64,000 nucleotides of DNA from Pogonophryne albipinna (Eukaryota > Chordata > Actinopteri > Perciformes > Artedidraconidae): assembly GCA_028583405.1 (NCBI GenBank), contig CM053260.1, positions 10,872,660 to 10,936,659 on the forward strand, in the 5' to 3' direction. A program made the position numbers and the translations under genes. The notes beneath the pieces were generated by a model, which ran no database searches, was not told the origin of the DNA, and was given only the letters and a program-made list of their open reading frames with translations. The first letter of the stretch is position 1, and each line of letters opens with the position of its first letter. Positions 1 to 51,158 of this stretch are shown one piece after another.

Positions 1-2343
1 TGATAACGACCAGAGCTGATGTTTTTTTTGTTGTCTTCCTACTGTTGCAGAACTCAGGTTCACCCCATCAGGCCCGGGGGAATAAGTAATCACAGCACAA
101 CTCAATAAGGTTTAGACACAGAATGAAATCACTATTACGTTGTGCTTATCTCACAGCTTTTTGTTGGCAGCAACACAGGTCCAGATTCAAGTGAGGCTAC
201 GTGAAGTTCACCATTTTTTTTTTTATGCACATGTATATTATACATATAACGAGCATTATTTGCATGGGCAACTTCAATCAACCCTTGTTGGAATTAAGGA
301 AATGTGTTCCTAAATGATTGTGCAAAAGGTGATGAATTGTCCTGGCTTCAACCCACATTTTAGCCTGGTTCCTCTCAGCTTTGAGTATACGTTTAGTATC
401 CAAGTCTTCACGGGTAAGGCCCTAATGTTTGTTGAGAGTAACTATTTGCGTCTGAGCAGGTTTTTATGAGATTTAGTGATGATTCAACCATTCTGTCTCT
501 AGAGATAAGGCCTTGCCCTGCAGAGCTTGTGTGCATCACTCACACAATGCTGCTGCAACTTAAATAGATATATAGATACTGTGTGTGTTTGAGGGTAAAA
601 CTAAGAATGAGACAGCAAAATACATAGATTTTCATTAAAAGGTTTATAAATCAGATTAAAAAAAGACGCCAGTGCTTGTTGTGGAGCAGAACAACCTGCT
701 GGACTTGTTACTTATTTATTCAATGAATGATTATTAAACAGCAATTTGTTACCCAAAGTGAGCAAATGATGCAACCTAATTCAGTAAACTGACAAAACAT
801 TTCACCAGCTTGAGATCTGTGTCTCACTGTTGCACATTATTTGTCGTGTTTGATGGCTTAATACTAAAACTGGAGAGTGGAGAGTGAGTCTTGCTGATGC
901 AGCCCTCTGCACCAAGACAGAAAGATAGAGGAGAGTGGTTCAGCTAAGGACAGCAAGATACACTCATAGTGTTTCATACACAGCAATTTAAGAATACTAT
1001 ATTTATATTCATTTCAGCATTAGTCTCTTCATCAATCCACACGTATTGAGAAAAACCTGCTGTTCATATATTGTTGTTCTATGCTTTTATTGTTCAAAAT
1101 GAAGATTCTTTGTTGTGTGCCACACCCTGATCAGACCTTCTCTCTGCCAAGAACCATTACTAACCTGTACATAAACTTCCTGGAAAATTGGACAATGTTA
1201 CCAGAAAGATAGTTTTACTGTAATATATTTGTTATTAATGAGAATCACCATTATGAAAAGGGCTGAAGCAGGTGAGGCATATCCTTCACGATGCCGCTTG
1301 TAAATCGAGCATGTAATGCTGCACACTGCATAGGTCATTCAGTCCACACTGAATGAAATCTGATTCCCCAGCATCAGTCAACAATCAATGCGAAGTGATG
1401 TACAAGAGGTTATTGTTGAATTCCAGACATTTGAAATATTACATTCAGCCTTATCGTTGCCATTAAAATGTGTGCATTGAGACAGCAGGAAAAAAATCCA
1501 GAGGTCATTCAGCATTTTGTGGAGGCTGAGGCCATTGGGTTGTATCTGCCATGCTGACTGGAGAGAACAGAAATGTAGGATGTTCACCCGTCAGCTGTTT
1601 TACTATTTATACAGCGGTTCAGGGAAGGCAGGGGCCAAAATATTGATCGAGTATACAAGGATTCACTCAGGCGTGTTACCCAAAGATACAATTTAAACTC
1701 TGAAGAATTGAACATTAACATTAATGATTATGTTCTTTTTTATGTCTTGTATTCTTTGATGGATGAGAAGGAATCTCCAGTGGCTGTTTAAAACTCTTAT
1801 TGTTATTTTCTTATATTACTTTTTTATTTTTAACCAGCAGCAGATTTGACATTAACTGATTAAAAATACGTCATAATGAAATATAATCTTTTGTTTATCC
1901 GGCATGACAGATGTGTTTATCTCTGTATCACACCACTCAGGATTGTACTCACAATGGGTGAGTTTATTGAGTCCTGTGTTTTACACACAGATCAAATTAA
2001 GTAGATGGTTCAGTCCTGCATGTTTACATACCAAAATGCCAATGCTGTGTTCACTCTTAACATGAGCCACAGGCATTTGTAACGGAGTGCCCACATCTGA
2101 AGGAATGGTACACTATTTAAAGAAGGTTTAAAGGGGATTTTTATCTTCCTTTACCTCTTGTCAGAATATTCGAAAACCACTGAAAACGACGATGATTCAG
2201 CACCTTCTTCCTCCCAACTTGTTCAATTTGGATAAATTAAACAGCACTGGAGCTTCTCCTACGATAAGGCTCTAGCATACTGACAAAAGTGAGTGGGTGA
2301 ACCTAGAATTCATTATTTTACATTCAACATTTTTTTTCCCTAG
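1..2343 (+). other. wnk2: Intron of wnk2 upstream of the first visible exon
   Basis: No exon with a supported splice frame was found here. The next exon begins in the middle of the kinase N-lobe, so the stretch is most simply the intron after an upstream wnk2 exon that encodes the N-terminus and the start of the kinase domain. The short open frames here (for example minus 1378-1587) have no recognisable motif. Confidence 0.6.
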
Positions 2344-16803
<14,460 letters not shown>

Positions 16804-19134
16804 CCTAAGTAGCATTGTGTCTTCCAACTCCGTTACCAAAAATAAATCTCACTATAGTTCTAGTCAACCTTATGTGCATATATGGTATATATATATATAT
16901 AACCAGCATGTGTATCATATGTACATACTCATATCCACTCTTGAGTTTAAAGTGATTTGGTTATTTCATATCAACATACCTCATGTCCATATTGCAGTAT
17001 ATAATCCTTCAGTGCAGTGTAATGGCAGTAGTACAGGTAAAGAAGCCTAATAAAACCAATCAGGCTAAAAATAGTACATTTTTGTCATAGCTTATTAATG
17101 TACCTTACCACTCATTAAATGTATACAATGAACTGTTCATTAATAGTACGTTTATATAAATAGTTCATGTTTTTTTGCTCATATCACCTCTATGGTTGTG
17201 TGTATATGAATCATTGTGAGTCTGTACATAGCCTCTGTGTTTGTACAGATAACATCAGATAATCCATTGCTCGGTGCTGCAGACATGTGTCTTAATGCAA
17301 CACCTCATTAGCCACCATCATGCCGTCACTGTGAAGACTTGACATCCTGGTCACTAGGACCGGTTGCTTTACTCTGCTCTCAGTCCAAGGGTAGGTTTCA
17401 TTCTTCATCGATGAAATGCTTCCAGCACAAGCGCTTGAAATATCTTTAAGAGATTTGAATGAACTTGAATTTTATCTTCAGGTGGAAAAACACCTGTGAG
17501 AGTGCCTTGAAATGAAGTTTCAGTTTTATGAAGAGAAGCATTTAGATTCAAAGCAGATACCAGATATTCTATATATGCTTTAACCTCCAAAGGTAATTGA
17601 TGTGATTTGAATAATACATGTGGAATTTCACATCTAATTTAGCAAAACAACATAAAAAAATACTTTTATCTGGTCATGTTGAGACATAAAATATCACAGA
17701 TTGTAAAACTAAACCTTGTTCACTGAAGTAATTATTTGTGGGATTTGCTCTACAACCTTCCACCTCCTGCATGAATACACTGATATTCTGAATGTGCACA
17801 GGTTGATGTGGTTTGCTTCAAGAGGATGTTATAAAGAGAAACTAGCATTGAAACAATATAACAAGGAGGGCTGAAGGACTCAACCTTGAGTCAAAGTCAT
17901 TGTCATGCCATACCTCTAATGCCGTCTGTAGCTTTACATATGTTGCCTTTGTGGTTTTACAGAAATTATTTTGTGATTGGTTGTTGTCTGATGCATATTG
18001 ATGATATGATGATGTGAGAGGCTCATGAAGAATATGAATAGATGAGAAGCCACAACTGTTTGACATTTTATTATGACAATGCATAGGTTTTCTAGATGAT
18101 GTTTATCCAACGCTAGCCTCACATGATCATCTTATAAAGCTAATTATGTATATGGCAGAATCAACTCAAAGATCTCCAACAAATATTACACTGTCATGCT
18201 TTAAGTTATTTCAATAGTGCAGCCTCAATCATCACTTTCACTTCCAATACTTAAAGCTCTTGTAAAACTTTTATTAGGAAAGCTACTGCTGAAGAATACG
18301 TTTGCCTAATTCATTAATGTCTCGCATATTAATATTAGACAGAGTATGGGTCAAGCTTGAGAAATACGGAAAACTAAATTTCCCACAATGCTGTTCAGTA
18401 GGACTTTTGACATGATAAGGGTTATTTTGTAATTTTTGGAAAGACCTTTCCAGAGCCACATAATACAAAAGTACAAGCAGTGCTCTTTAGGATGAAAAAA
18501 CTGCCCGACTGCAGTGCCACTTTAAAAAACCTTCCATGTTTGCACAGTGTGATGATATTTTGTTTGAAAATGAATACATTGTCTTAAAGGTATAATTTCT
18601 TCCATGATGGTTTATGGATTATTATTATTTTCATGAAAACGTCTCCTATGCAGCTTTTTCTTTGTGCTTTTCACATGTATTTGATCTCTTTAATGCTTTC
18701 AAAGCAAGCTAGGTGTATGGTTCCTTTCGCCCACTGTATCACCTGTTTTCCAAAATCAGTACTATTTCACAAAAGCTGTATATACTTATATAATAAATTA
18801 ATATTTGCTTGACATCATACAATATTAGTCTTGTACTTGTTTTATTTTCAGTGCATTGTGAACATATGAACCTAAATTGTCTAATGTTGTCTGAGTTTGC
18901 ATTGTAAGCTGTGGGCAGCAGTGAAGCTTATTTTTGTGTCCCATTCCCGGCATGGAATGTAGGGGACAGTTTGTGTTTGTGTGTGTGGGGGTGGGGGGTT
19001 GTGTGTGGGAGATGTTGATACAAGAGAGAGAAAGCGGAGTTCGACCTTTTAAATAAATATGTGTACACATCATGTTGTCCATGTCTATTTAGGACAGTTT
19101 GATCTGTGAGCATTTCATTCTGCTGGGAGCCATC
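16804..19134 (+). other. wnk2 3' UTR and intergenic DNA before the ITIH gene
   Basis: No coding exon is supported. AATAAA polyadenylation signals occur at 17049-17054 and 18792-18797, and either could end the wnk2 transcript. The rest is AT-rich DNA with a GT-rich patch near 18969-19010. The ITIH promoter must lie toward the right end of this stretch, but I cannot point to a convincing core element. Confidence 0.5.
17049..17054 (+). promoter_or_regulatory. wnk2: Candidate wnk2 polyadenylation signal
   Basis: A perfect AATAAA lies 246 bases after the wnk2 stop codon. A second one at 18792 would give a longer 3' UTR. Confidence 0.4.
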
Positions 19135-42616
<23,482 letters not shown>

Positions 42617-44981
42617 AAGGAAAATTATTCAAACACAAACAGATTAATCGGGGAAAAAAACTTTCTAGCTTTAGCTAAGATAATCAAATAAATATTATCC
42701 AAGCTCATTGGTTGTTGTTTATGAACTTAATTAGATGATATTTATCTAGAATTTATGGTATCAATGGTTTGACTAATATTTTGATATTCAAATGTATTTC
42801 TTAAAACATTTAAATCAAGAACATATAGTGACATTTCTCCTGCAGCCCTCAATTCATTTTCCAAAGTGTTATTCCTTTATTATTCTTTTAGGATTCAAAC
42901 ATTACCATCATGTCATTAAAAAACAATAACTTTGGTAACACTTTGTTGCCCATGTCAATTATACATGATAAATATACATGTTTATGTTAAAAAAAATAAG
43001 CAATGCGTTTTAATCTGCTTATGGTGCTGGTTAATTATCATTATAAGCAGTCATGATGAATATATCGATTTCCAACAATATTCACAATATCCTTCATGCG
43101 TTGACCTTTTTAGTTTATACTGATCATAGTGCAATGTGATTCCCTTTTATTACTTCAGCAATGGCCAAAAAACCATCAGTGACAATGATGAAAGTATTAA
43201 GATATATATAGTAAATATAAAAAACCCTACAATATGCTATGATTATTGTTACAAAGCATAATTAATATTTGAACTGCCTCATGGTCAAACATCTTTTCTA
43301 CAGGCTTTTTTAAAGCCCAGTTAGCAGCAGAGCTGGTCCTAAAACATACTTACAGTTTAGACTGAGAGGTTCCTCTACTCAAAAAAAGAAAATAGTACGG
43401 TGTGTAAACAGTGGAGTCTACTGTTTATACATCGTTTTTCTTTTCACCAGCAGCCGCATTTACATAAAGGTGTATTCAAATGTTGTCTCTTTACAATAAA
43501 TACAATTTTAATTGAGATGAAAGCATAATGTCACCAAACATCTTAAGAAGGTGTGGACAAAATAAACTATTTAAATCCTGCACTAGCCATACAACAATAT
43601 TAAAAAACATGATAATACAAATACAAGTTCTTGCACTCAGAGCTTAACCTTAAAAAATAAGGATAGTAGGGGTATAGTTGATGCACTAAATGTTTACTCA
43701 GCAGTAGTGCAGTCAAATGTGGTGCTAGTTCTTCTTCACTTACTGTTTATTCACAGTTTAAACAGAGACAATGGATTATCTCTTTATCAGGACTAACTAC
43801 AGCAATCAGTTAAATGTTTAGGAGTAAAATATATCAGTCTGAAAAGTAAATAGCATATTAAATGTATAAATCCTTGGAAAGCTTCAGTGAATGTTCCTCA
43901 CAGTTCAACACAGAGCTTGAATAAACATACTTTTTCTACTTAGTTTGCAGTAGCAAAGTAACTTCCTGAGTTTACAGAGTAAACTATAGTTTTTGTATTT
44001 TTTCCCTGTTGGTTTGAAAACATTTCTAAAGTTATAAGCCACAACGTTTTTTTCCTTTCATTCAACATTAAGTGATCAAACCAGTCGTGCAGCTATGGGA
44101 GGCGTGTTATAGTGATACTTTGGATTGTCTTCTCGCGGTGCACTAGAGTGCAAAGGTATGTGGGTTATTATGAGCGTAGGTGGTAAACTTGTTTATCAGG
44201 GCAGAGTCTACTGAGAGCTACATTACACAATCAAAGATCTCTGCCAAACCGACATAACAAGAAAAATTAATCAAATGTAACAAATTGTTGCCAACAATCC
44301 ACATGAAGTGTCAACTGTGGTTAAAAAGCAACTCTGTTTATGAAGCTACTTTAACTCAGTGTTCAAGGTGGAGTTACTTTTTAAACAAAGTAGTTGAGGA
44401 CTTTGAGCTGTCTATGTTGTTCTGGTTATAGTGTAATGAGGAATTCAGTCAGAGCAGGAAGTCTCAAAATGATGTGCTTTTTAACAAGGTGAAGGACTGT
44501 GCTGTGACTGAGCAAGAGTGATAGAGAAAGCGGGAAAGAGATAAAAAAGGAAGGGAGAAAGGGAGGGACGTACCTTGAGGAAAGACAGTGACGTACTTCA
44601 TGATTCCATTTTACAATGACTCAAAGAACACAAGGTGTCCAGGTAATCTGAGGAGAGGAGCGTACTTTCGGTGGATTATTAAACTCAGTAAGTAACCCAG
44701 AGGATTTTTGTTTTGTGTTATTTCCTACTGCTGATGTTACATGTATATACTGTCAAAGCCCTGTTTGTTTAAAGGAGTGTTAAAAGGACTACAGAGTTCC
44801 CAGTAACTTTGTCCATTGAGGGATTTGTGAGCTTGACTCATCAAGTTAGTTGTAAAACATGAACAGATGGAGCCCATTTGTAAATTATTGAAAAAGAAGA
44901 ATGTGATGTCTTTAATTATTATATCACTGCAAACGTGTGAAGAAACACCTGCCCATACCTGGATTGTCTCTTCCTTTTCAG
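42617..44981. other. ITIH 3' UTR, intergenic DNA and IL-17 receptor upstream region
   Basis: An AATAAA at 42687-42692, 71 bases after the ITIH stop, is the likely polyadenylation signal. The rest is AT-rich and has no supported coding exon. A possible noncoding first exon of the receptor gene ends at 44687 before a GTAAGT donor and would splice to an acceptor at 44981. Confidence 0.55.
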
Positions 44982-45204
44982 GCTGGGACTAAAGGTGAAA
45001 CCAATCAAACTCAGCTAACCACGTCTCGATTCCCTTCATGCTGATGTGCAGTTTGATCAAGAACATGTTAAAGTTAAATGGCATCCTAAAGTCACAATGA
45101 GGAAGAAGACACTGGACTCGTTTAAAAAGGTTGTGATGTTGCTCCTGGACAGAGATGTTTGGTGAAAAATACTGTAGGACTCCATTGGAGTGTCCTCAGT
45201 CAAA
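44982..45204 (+). promoter_or_regulatory. Likely 5' UTR of the IL-17 receptor-like gene
   Basis: A strong pyrimidine tract and CAG acceptor end at 44981. The sequence from there to the chosen ATG at 45205 has several short upstream ATGs and no long frame. This is consistent with a spliced 5' UTR and is inferred. Confidence 0.45.
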
Positions 45205-48200
45205 ATGCTTCATACTGGATGGACCATTTGGTGCGTTTTACTGACTCTACACATATCAGCCTGCCATCTGGAGATTTCTGGATATGACAGCGACGGAGTC
45301 ATTTGCTCCGAGGTAACCAACTGGAGGGTGAACTGCTGGGAAACACTGAAGCAGACATTTCCTGTACTGCAGAATAGTACATAGAGTTATTGTTGACATA
45401 TTACACTTTTAATTTCCTTTTACTGCTGGTGTAGCCTGCTCTGACAGTTTGATTTCCCTTTTCACTGATAAAGTGTTTACTCTCAAACATTTAATTAAGC
45501 AGACACAGGGATATAACCATCTGCCTGCTTGTGAAGATATAGTGCCATTGGATGTAGACCACCAATCACAATATATTCCTATGAACAGTAAATATTTACC
45601 ATCCAGATTACATTCAGTAAAAAGGCGATGGCACATATTAAACATATGTCTTTCTCCTTTTTCCTTTCTATTTTTGACTTTTTTAGGGTCTCTCTAATTG
45701 CACCATGAAGGATGAGACGCCTTTTAATGTACCAGAGGAAAATGCTGTGGTTGTCCAAAACCTGACTCCATATTTTAAGCTCTGCTGCAGGGACAGGGCG
45801 CCGTGTGTATTATGTCTGATTATAGAAACAGAGATCAACATTCATCCGGGTGAAGCCCAGGAGGATGCAGGCCACTTTGGAAATGGAGAAGAGGATGATG
45901 GGGAGGAAACAGAGAGGAATTTTAAAGGTATGAACTACATGTCGCCTACTATAACTTGTTATTGGTTGTTTTGTTTAATCAATTTAACAATCCATTCCTT
46001 TCTGTTGCCACCACCCGTCTCCAAAAGGACATAACAGGTTTTCAACATTTTCTTACCATCAACTATTGTATTCGTGTTGTTATAGTTTGATATTCAAGTC
46101 AACTTGCAAGGACTTTCTGCTATAGGCATCACAGTGAACTTGTCTTTTCAAAGTTACATTACTGTCACATGGGGATTAGCAGTAGGAAATATTTAAAACA
46201 ACATCCAAGATGTGACAGTCACCTGCTCAGGAGCATGTTAACATGTTTGTTTTTTTAACCTTTATTTATTCAGGGGGAGGAATACAGTGAGCAATTCTCC
46301 TTTTTTCAGGTTGTGGGATGTTGCAAAATTATTACTGGAAGAATGTTTGAGTAAGCATGGAAGTTGTTATTACAGGGTTATTGTGAAATGAACGGTGCTT
46401 TGTTTCACAGTCGCTGTACAATGTGACTTACAGACCACAGAAACTAATATTTGCTTTATCTTCACCCTTGATCAACTAACTTGGAGAAATTCTACATGGT
46501 TAAAATGTCATGTTGATCAATTCGTATAAAGTGGACTAAATGAAAACCAGTGACTGCTAAACCATGTGGTGTGGCAATACAAATCATTCCCATGAGTACA
46601 CTATGATACAGGGAGCAATAGTTTGAACAGGAAACAATAGTGTGATCTTATAAGTGTGGTTTTAGAGGTGTGTCTTACATGTTTACTATCTGTGCCAATG
46701 AATCCTGAACCCTGTCTTGTCTGTGTTGCAACAGCGTCTGTGACGGTGTGCTACTGTGCAGCTCCTGCCATGTCCATGTGCAAGAAGGTGGAGTTTACGG
46801 TTAACCGTGCAGCTCTTTCTCATGAAAAGCAGTCAAAGGTACTGTAGACTCCCTGTACTGGAATCAAAAGTATGAACTACTCACTTCTAGTAAACATTGT
46901 CTTATAAACTCTCAATGTTTCTTATACTTTAGATTTCTGTGGTGATTATTGAGCCACCTGGGGTTTCCTTCAGCAGTCGTGTGATTGTTTATCCTAAAGC
47001 TTCACCTCTAAGACAAGAAGTTTCTGTTCCTTCTCTGGATGATGGTAAAGTCTATTCTTTTAACTACAAAGCACTTGTTAAACTATTATAAACCATTAGT
47101 GACACATACTGTGTTATCTGTCTTCAGTTTGCACCCAGGAGCAGCAGGAACGTCCAGACGAATGCCATGGTAAATATTCCCCACATAATACCTGGTTGTT
47201 TGTTTCCTTGTGCCTATTTATGAGTATTTGTTTTGGCAGAATATAACTAGTTTCTTAATTTCCTCATGTCAGTGCCCAAGCTTATCAGTGTTATCAACAA
47301 AGAGATGAATCGGGTGGAGCTGCAGTTTGATGGCAGGAATAAGAGCTTCCCCTCTGTGTGCATCCAGTATGAGAAGAATGGAAGGTGTCAGGTCAGTGTT
47401 GTTTATCTGTGCAGTCTGTCATTTTTTCTTTTGTTATTGTTGTTTTTTGCAGAGTTCAAGAAGGTCAAGTTGACCAATTCTATTTGCAATGTTTTGTCCG
47501 ATCAGCAGTACAAAGACCCAAATGCATCTAGTTTAAAGTCAAATACAAGAAAAACAAGTAACACCAAGTAGAACCAGTGAATGTTTAGCATTTTTCTTCA
47601 AAGTTGAAGTTTACTTAAATGTATCAATATCATCTTTCTGTAGGTAATTCAGCAGTAGCATACAGTGGCATTAGATGGAAGGACAGAACAATTACAGACA
47701 TAAATTCAATAAATGTTACTTGCAACCAGTAGTTTCTCAATCTCATTAATAAACAATAAGTCTAGTTATATTAAAACCCTTGTTGTGTTTAATGTTACTT
47801 TGAAGGGATGGAACAGGACGACCATCCCACTGTATTCTGTGACCCCCTGCATTTGTCTCCAGGTAAACATCATGGTTCTATTATAGCTACTGTACCACAT
47901 CAACACTGTATACCTTTATAACTGTGCGTGTGTGTGTGTGTGTGTGTGTGTAGGTCTGGGATGAGGATGAGGATGGGCAGAGGTCCAGGCGCTCTCACAG
48001 TTGCCCTTTCACTGACACAGGTGAGACGTCTTTTTTTTCTAGTTCATTTTCTTTCTGGTCTTGTTATCACAAGGTAAAGACTGAGCAGTTTAGCTCTGGA
48101 ATGCTGATGTTTACTATGTGTCCATTCAAGATTTATTCCAAAGGAACGTATGGCAGAATGTGTCAGTGTCTGTGGGCCCGGGTCAGATGAACAACCTCCG

Positions 48201-50146
48201 CCCAATGCTGTGGTGGAACCTGTCCGCACCCTGCAGGCTGGAGGGGGAGGTGTGGCCCTGCAAGAAGGAGAGCAGCTGCAGGGAAATGAAGGGCTTTAGA
48301 CAGCAGCTGTCAAATGGCACGTGGAAACAAAACAGCAAGGGACAGTGGGTAAGAATCTTTTAAAATACTTATTATTGGTTTTAAGTCTATAAAAAGCTTA
48401 GCTCCTTCCTATGTTGTTTACATGTTCACTAAATACACACAAAATATTCTGTTAGTTATCATCTAAAGGTCTCCTCGCCATACCTAGAATCAGAAATCAG
48501 TTTATGAACTCCTTCTGGTCTCTGGAAGTCTCTGCCACTTGTTAAAGGTCTACTGCAATTGTAATACCATCTTATCTAATGTGTCTTTATCTTATCTTTA
48601 TGAGTATTTGCCTCTATTAATAAACATGCTCTGTAAATATACTTGACGTGTTCCCCTCAGTTTAAACATGTTTATTTTGTTTACTTTATTACTTATTCTT
48701 ATCTCACAGTGCTTTAACTTTGACAGAGCATTTATGATTGTGTCTTCTTTAGAAGAAAACAGGGGTGTTTGAAGAAATCAACCTGAAGCTCTCACCATGT
48801 GTGATGGTAAAGTACTCACAATTTCCCTCCCCAGTAATGTTATTACTTTACCAACGTTGAATAAATACTTTATTTAAATGTATTTGTGCAGGTGAAGGTA
48901 AAGGGAATGGATCGGGAGCTGGGTCCATTCTGTTTTGAAAACAGTGAGTCTGACACATTAATACTTACACAAACTGATGCTGGTTTGGACACATTTAGCT
49001 GAAATGCAGCACATGTTCCTCATGCTTTTTACAAACAGGGTTTTATTTTGTACTACTTGCAGCTGACAGGTGGCACTGGAGTCTTCTGATTGTTGGTATC
49101 ATGCTGCTCCTTTGCTTGACTGTGTTCATATCTTCATATCTTCTCCGGCATGACTTTGTGAAGAGTAAGTTCAAATCTTTTTTTCCTTTTTGCAATAAGT
49201 TTAATGAATATGGATGAATTCCAGGACATTTTTCACCCCTCCGATTCTAGCTTATGCAAACATTGAATCAGTTGTGCGTGGCACTGAAATGATAAATACC
49301 TTTTGGTGTATTTCTGCTAAGCCCACTGATATGTTTACTCCTATCTTTATGTCTGTCATAGAATGGGTGTGGAGCTGGCATCATGGCGGATTTGTACAGA
49401 GTAAGTATTTTCTTGTAATATCACTACTTTATTAAAAAGTCATTCAGTTGGAATGGAACAACTCTCTGATAGTTATCCTCTTGTTTTATTTCTCCAAAGT
49501 TGGCATGAAGTGTCATGTGGTGTTGCTGAGCCCCCCAGATGTGGATGACAGTGTTTCGGAGTCAGTGTGTCGGCTCGGCTCACAGCTCTCTAACCAGGGC
49601 TTCAGCGTGTCTGTGGACCAGTGGAGCAGGAAGGAGCAGTGCACTCTGGGGCCTCTGCCATGGCTGTACTCCCAGCTGCTGGAGCTGAAAAGCCTGGGCG
49701 GCCGAGTTGTGATTGTGTTGACCCACAAAGCCTTAGAGCGAGTAAAAACATGGACCCACCAGAACCAAGGGGTTATCAAGATGAAGAGGGAAGACATGGG
49801 TTTTCCTCAGAAGTCTTCCCCTTACTCTGATGTGTTCACAGCCTCTCTGTGTCTCATCCAATCGGACAAGCAGCTGGGCAGAGCTGCAGAACGTTTTGTT
49901 CTTGTGACATTTGACCCCAATTCAAGCATTGACAGGAGTCTACCAGAGCTTCTTCAGGGGCTGCGCCTGTTCCAGCTTCCCTCTCAGACCCAGGCATTCT
50001 TGTCTGAGCTCGCCTTAGCGGGGGCAGGGAAGGGATCAGGTAAAGACATGGGCCCTTTCTCATTTCATCAAATCCCCCTCCTCGACTCCTCGACTCCTCG
50101 GTCCTCCGGTAGTGACCCGGAAATGAATTTTAGTGCGCCATGTTGA
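45205..50146 (+). CDS. Interleukin-17 receptor C/E-like protein (14 exons)
   Basis: Single-pass cytokine receptor of about 653 aa. Exons: 45205-45312, 45687-45927, 46735-46838, 46933-47044, 47128-47169, 47273-47391, 47806-47862, 47954-48020, 48131-48348, 48753-48806, 48892-48943, 49063-49164, 49362-49400 and 49500-50146 (stop). All phases agree. The signal peptide MLHTGWTIWCVLLTLHISAC is followed by a Cys- and N-glycosite-rich ectodomain (for example WWNLSAPC), one membrane span, and a SEFIR domain from about residue 440. IL-17 receptors pair and recruit Act1 through SEFIR-SEFIR contacts. Features of both RC and RE are present (VDQWSRKE, GPLPWL), so the exact member is open. The last 33 or so codons come from an inserted element. 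The nearby in-frame GTG at 45190 was rejected as start. Confidence 0.85.
47929..47951 (+). repeat. Short TG run forming the acceptor tract of receptor exon 8
   Basis: The pyrimidine tract before the TAG acceptor at 47953 is replaced by alternating TG, so length changes could influence splicing of the 67-nt exon 8. Confidence 0.7.
49063..49164 (+). other. Transmembrane exon of the IL-17 receptor-like gene
   Basis: The exon encodes LLIVGIMLLLCLTVFISSYL, a 20-residue hydrophobic span, followed by basic residues (LLRHDFVK) on the cytoplasmic side. Confidence 0.9.
49500..50050 (+). other. SEFIR domain exon
   Basis: The large final exon encodes MKCHVVLLSPPDVDD (strand A and box 1), GFSVSVDQWSRKEQ, RVVIVLTHKALERV (box 2 region) and RFVLVTFDP to the LFQLPSQTQAFL helix. 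Order and spacing match the SEFIR domain of IL-17 receptors. Coding sequence is undisturbed up to the MITE joint at 50050. Confidence 0.9.
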
Positions 50147-51107
50147 AGGACATCTCATTTCTCTAAATGCACAGAGGCTCTCTGGAGGAGATATAACCGA
50201 GGATACACTGATGGGTCCTCCACGGTCCTCCACGGCTCCTTCGTGGATGCATTTCCGGGAACAGAGATGTTTCAAAGAGTCGTGACGCACGGCCGGACTT
50301 ATCTCAGCCAATGACAGCTCTGCATGCATCCCCTGGATATTATTTTATTAACTGCTTTCATCGCGACGCGATGTTTACAGTGAGAACAGCTGTGAGGTCC
50401 GTGCAGAAAGCAGAGCAGTGTCTATACTATATATCACTCAGTATAACAGGCCTACATTACTATCTTTATTTGCTTTAGTTTAGTAGATATCTACAAACAA
50501 AGAGTCGATATTTTTCTAAAACCATTTAGTGCTTCACATAATAAAATACACAACGGCTGTAGCCTGATTATGCTTTAGGAGCTGTAGGTGCATGTGGTAC
50601 AGTGTGTAGGTGTGTGTGTGTGTGTTGTACAGTGTGTAGGTGTGTGTGTTACAGTGCGTAGATGCAGCGGACAGACAGGTCTCAGTTGGTTTGGTGTCCT
50701 CTGCTTACTTGTAATACTTGTAAATAAAACTTTTGGCCCGTAATTTATTTCCCTCATTGTAGCGACCAGAGAGGGGGGGGGGTATGTGTGTATGTGTGTG
50801 TGTGTGTCCGCATCTGTAGCCTGTTATTGTCTCATTATACCGCACTGTGAATGAATTAAAAGTAAATATGTCATGAACACATCTGTCCATCAGACAGAGG
50901 GCTGCTGTGCCTCCTGTCATCATTAATGGACGTCTCTTTAAAATGACCGCTCAGAGGAGAGGAGTTCTCATTTCTCTAACCGCCTGCTGCTTCCCCTCCT
51001 CTCTCCTCGGCTCCCCTCCTCGACTCCTCCGTTCGCATCTCCTGTGGGCGGGACTAAGTCTCGAGGATAGGAGTCGAGGAGGGGAGTTAGAGAAATGAGA
51101 AAGGGCC
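50051..51107. mobile_element. 1.06-kb Harbinger-like MITE in the last receptor exon
   Basis: The inverted ends are GGCCCTTTCTCATTTC and its reverse complement, with further CCTCCTCGACTCCTC-type sequence inverted inside. The element is flanked by ATG on both sides (50048-50050 and 51108-51110), a 3-bp duplication as in PIF/Harbinger elements. No transposase. It breaks the reading frame of the receptor exon and supplies a new stop. Confidence 0.85.
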
Positions 51108-51158
51108 ATGGACAGGGGGGAAATGGCGGGCATCAGATGGATGGAGGTCAAAGTCTAA
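51108..51158 (+). pseudogene. Displaced original C-terminal codons of the IL-17 receptor
   Basis: Directly after the MITE the receptor frame continues for 15 codons (starting DRGEMAGIRW) to a TAA at 51156-51158, when one ATG duplication is discounted. This is the former end of the protein, now cut off from it. Confidence 0.75.

Noticed and set aside
45190..45204. GTG start five codons upstream in the IL-17 receptor exon
   Set aside because: GTG is not a normal eukaryotic start. The ATG at 45205 begins a good signal peptide.
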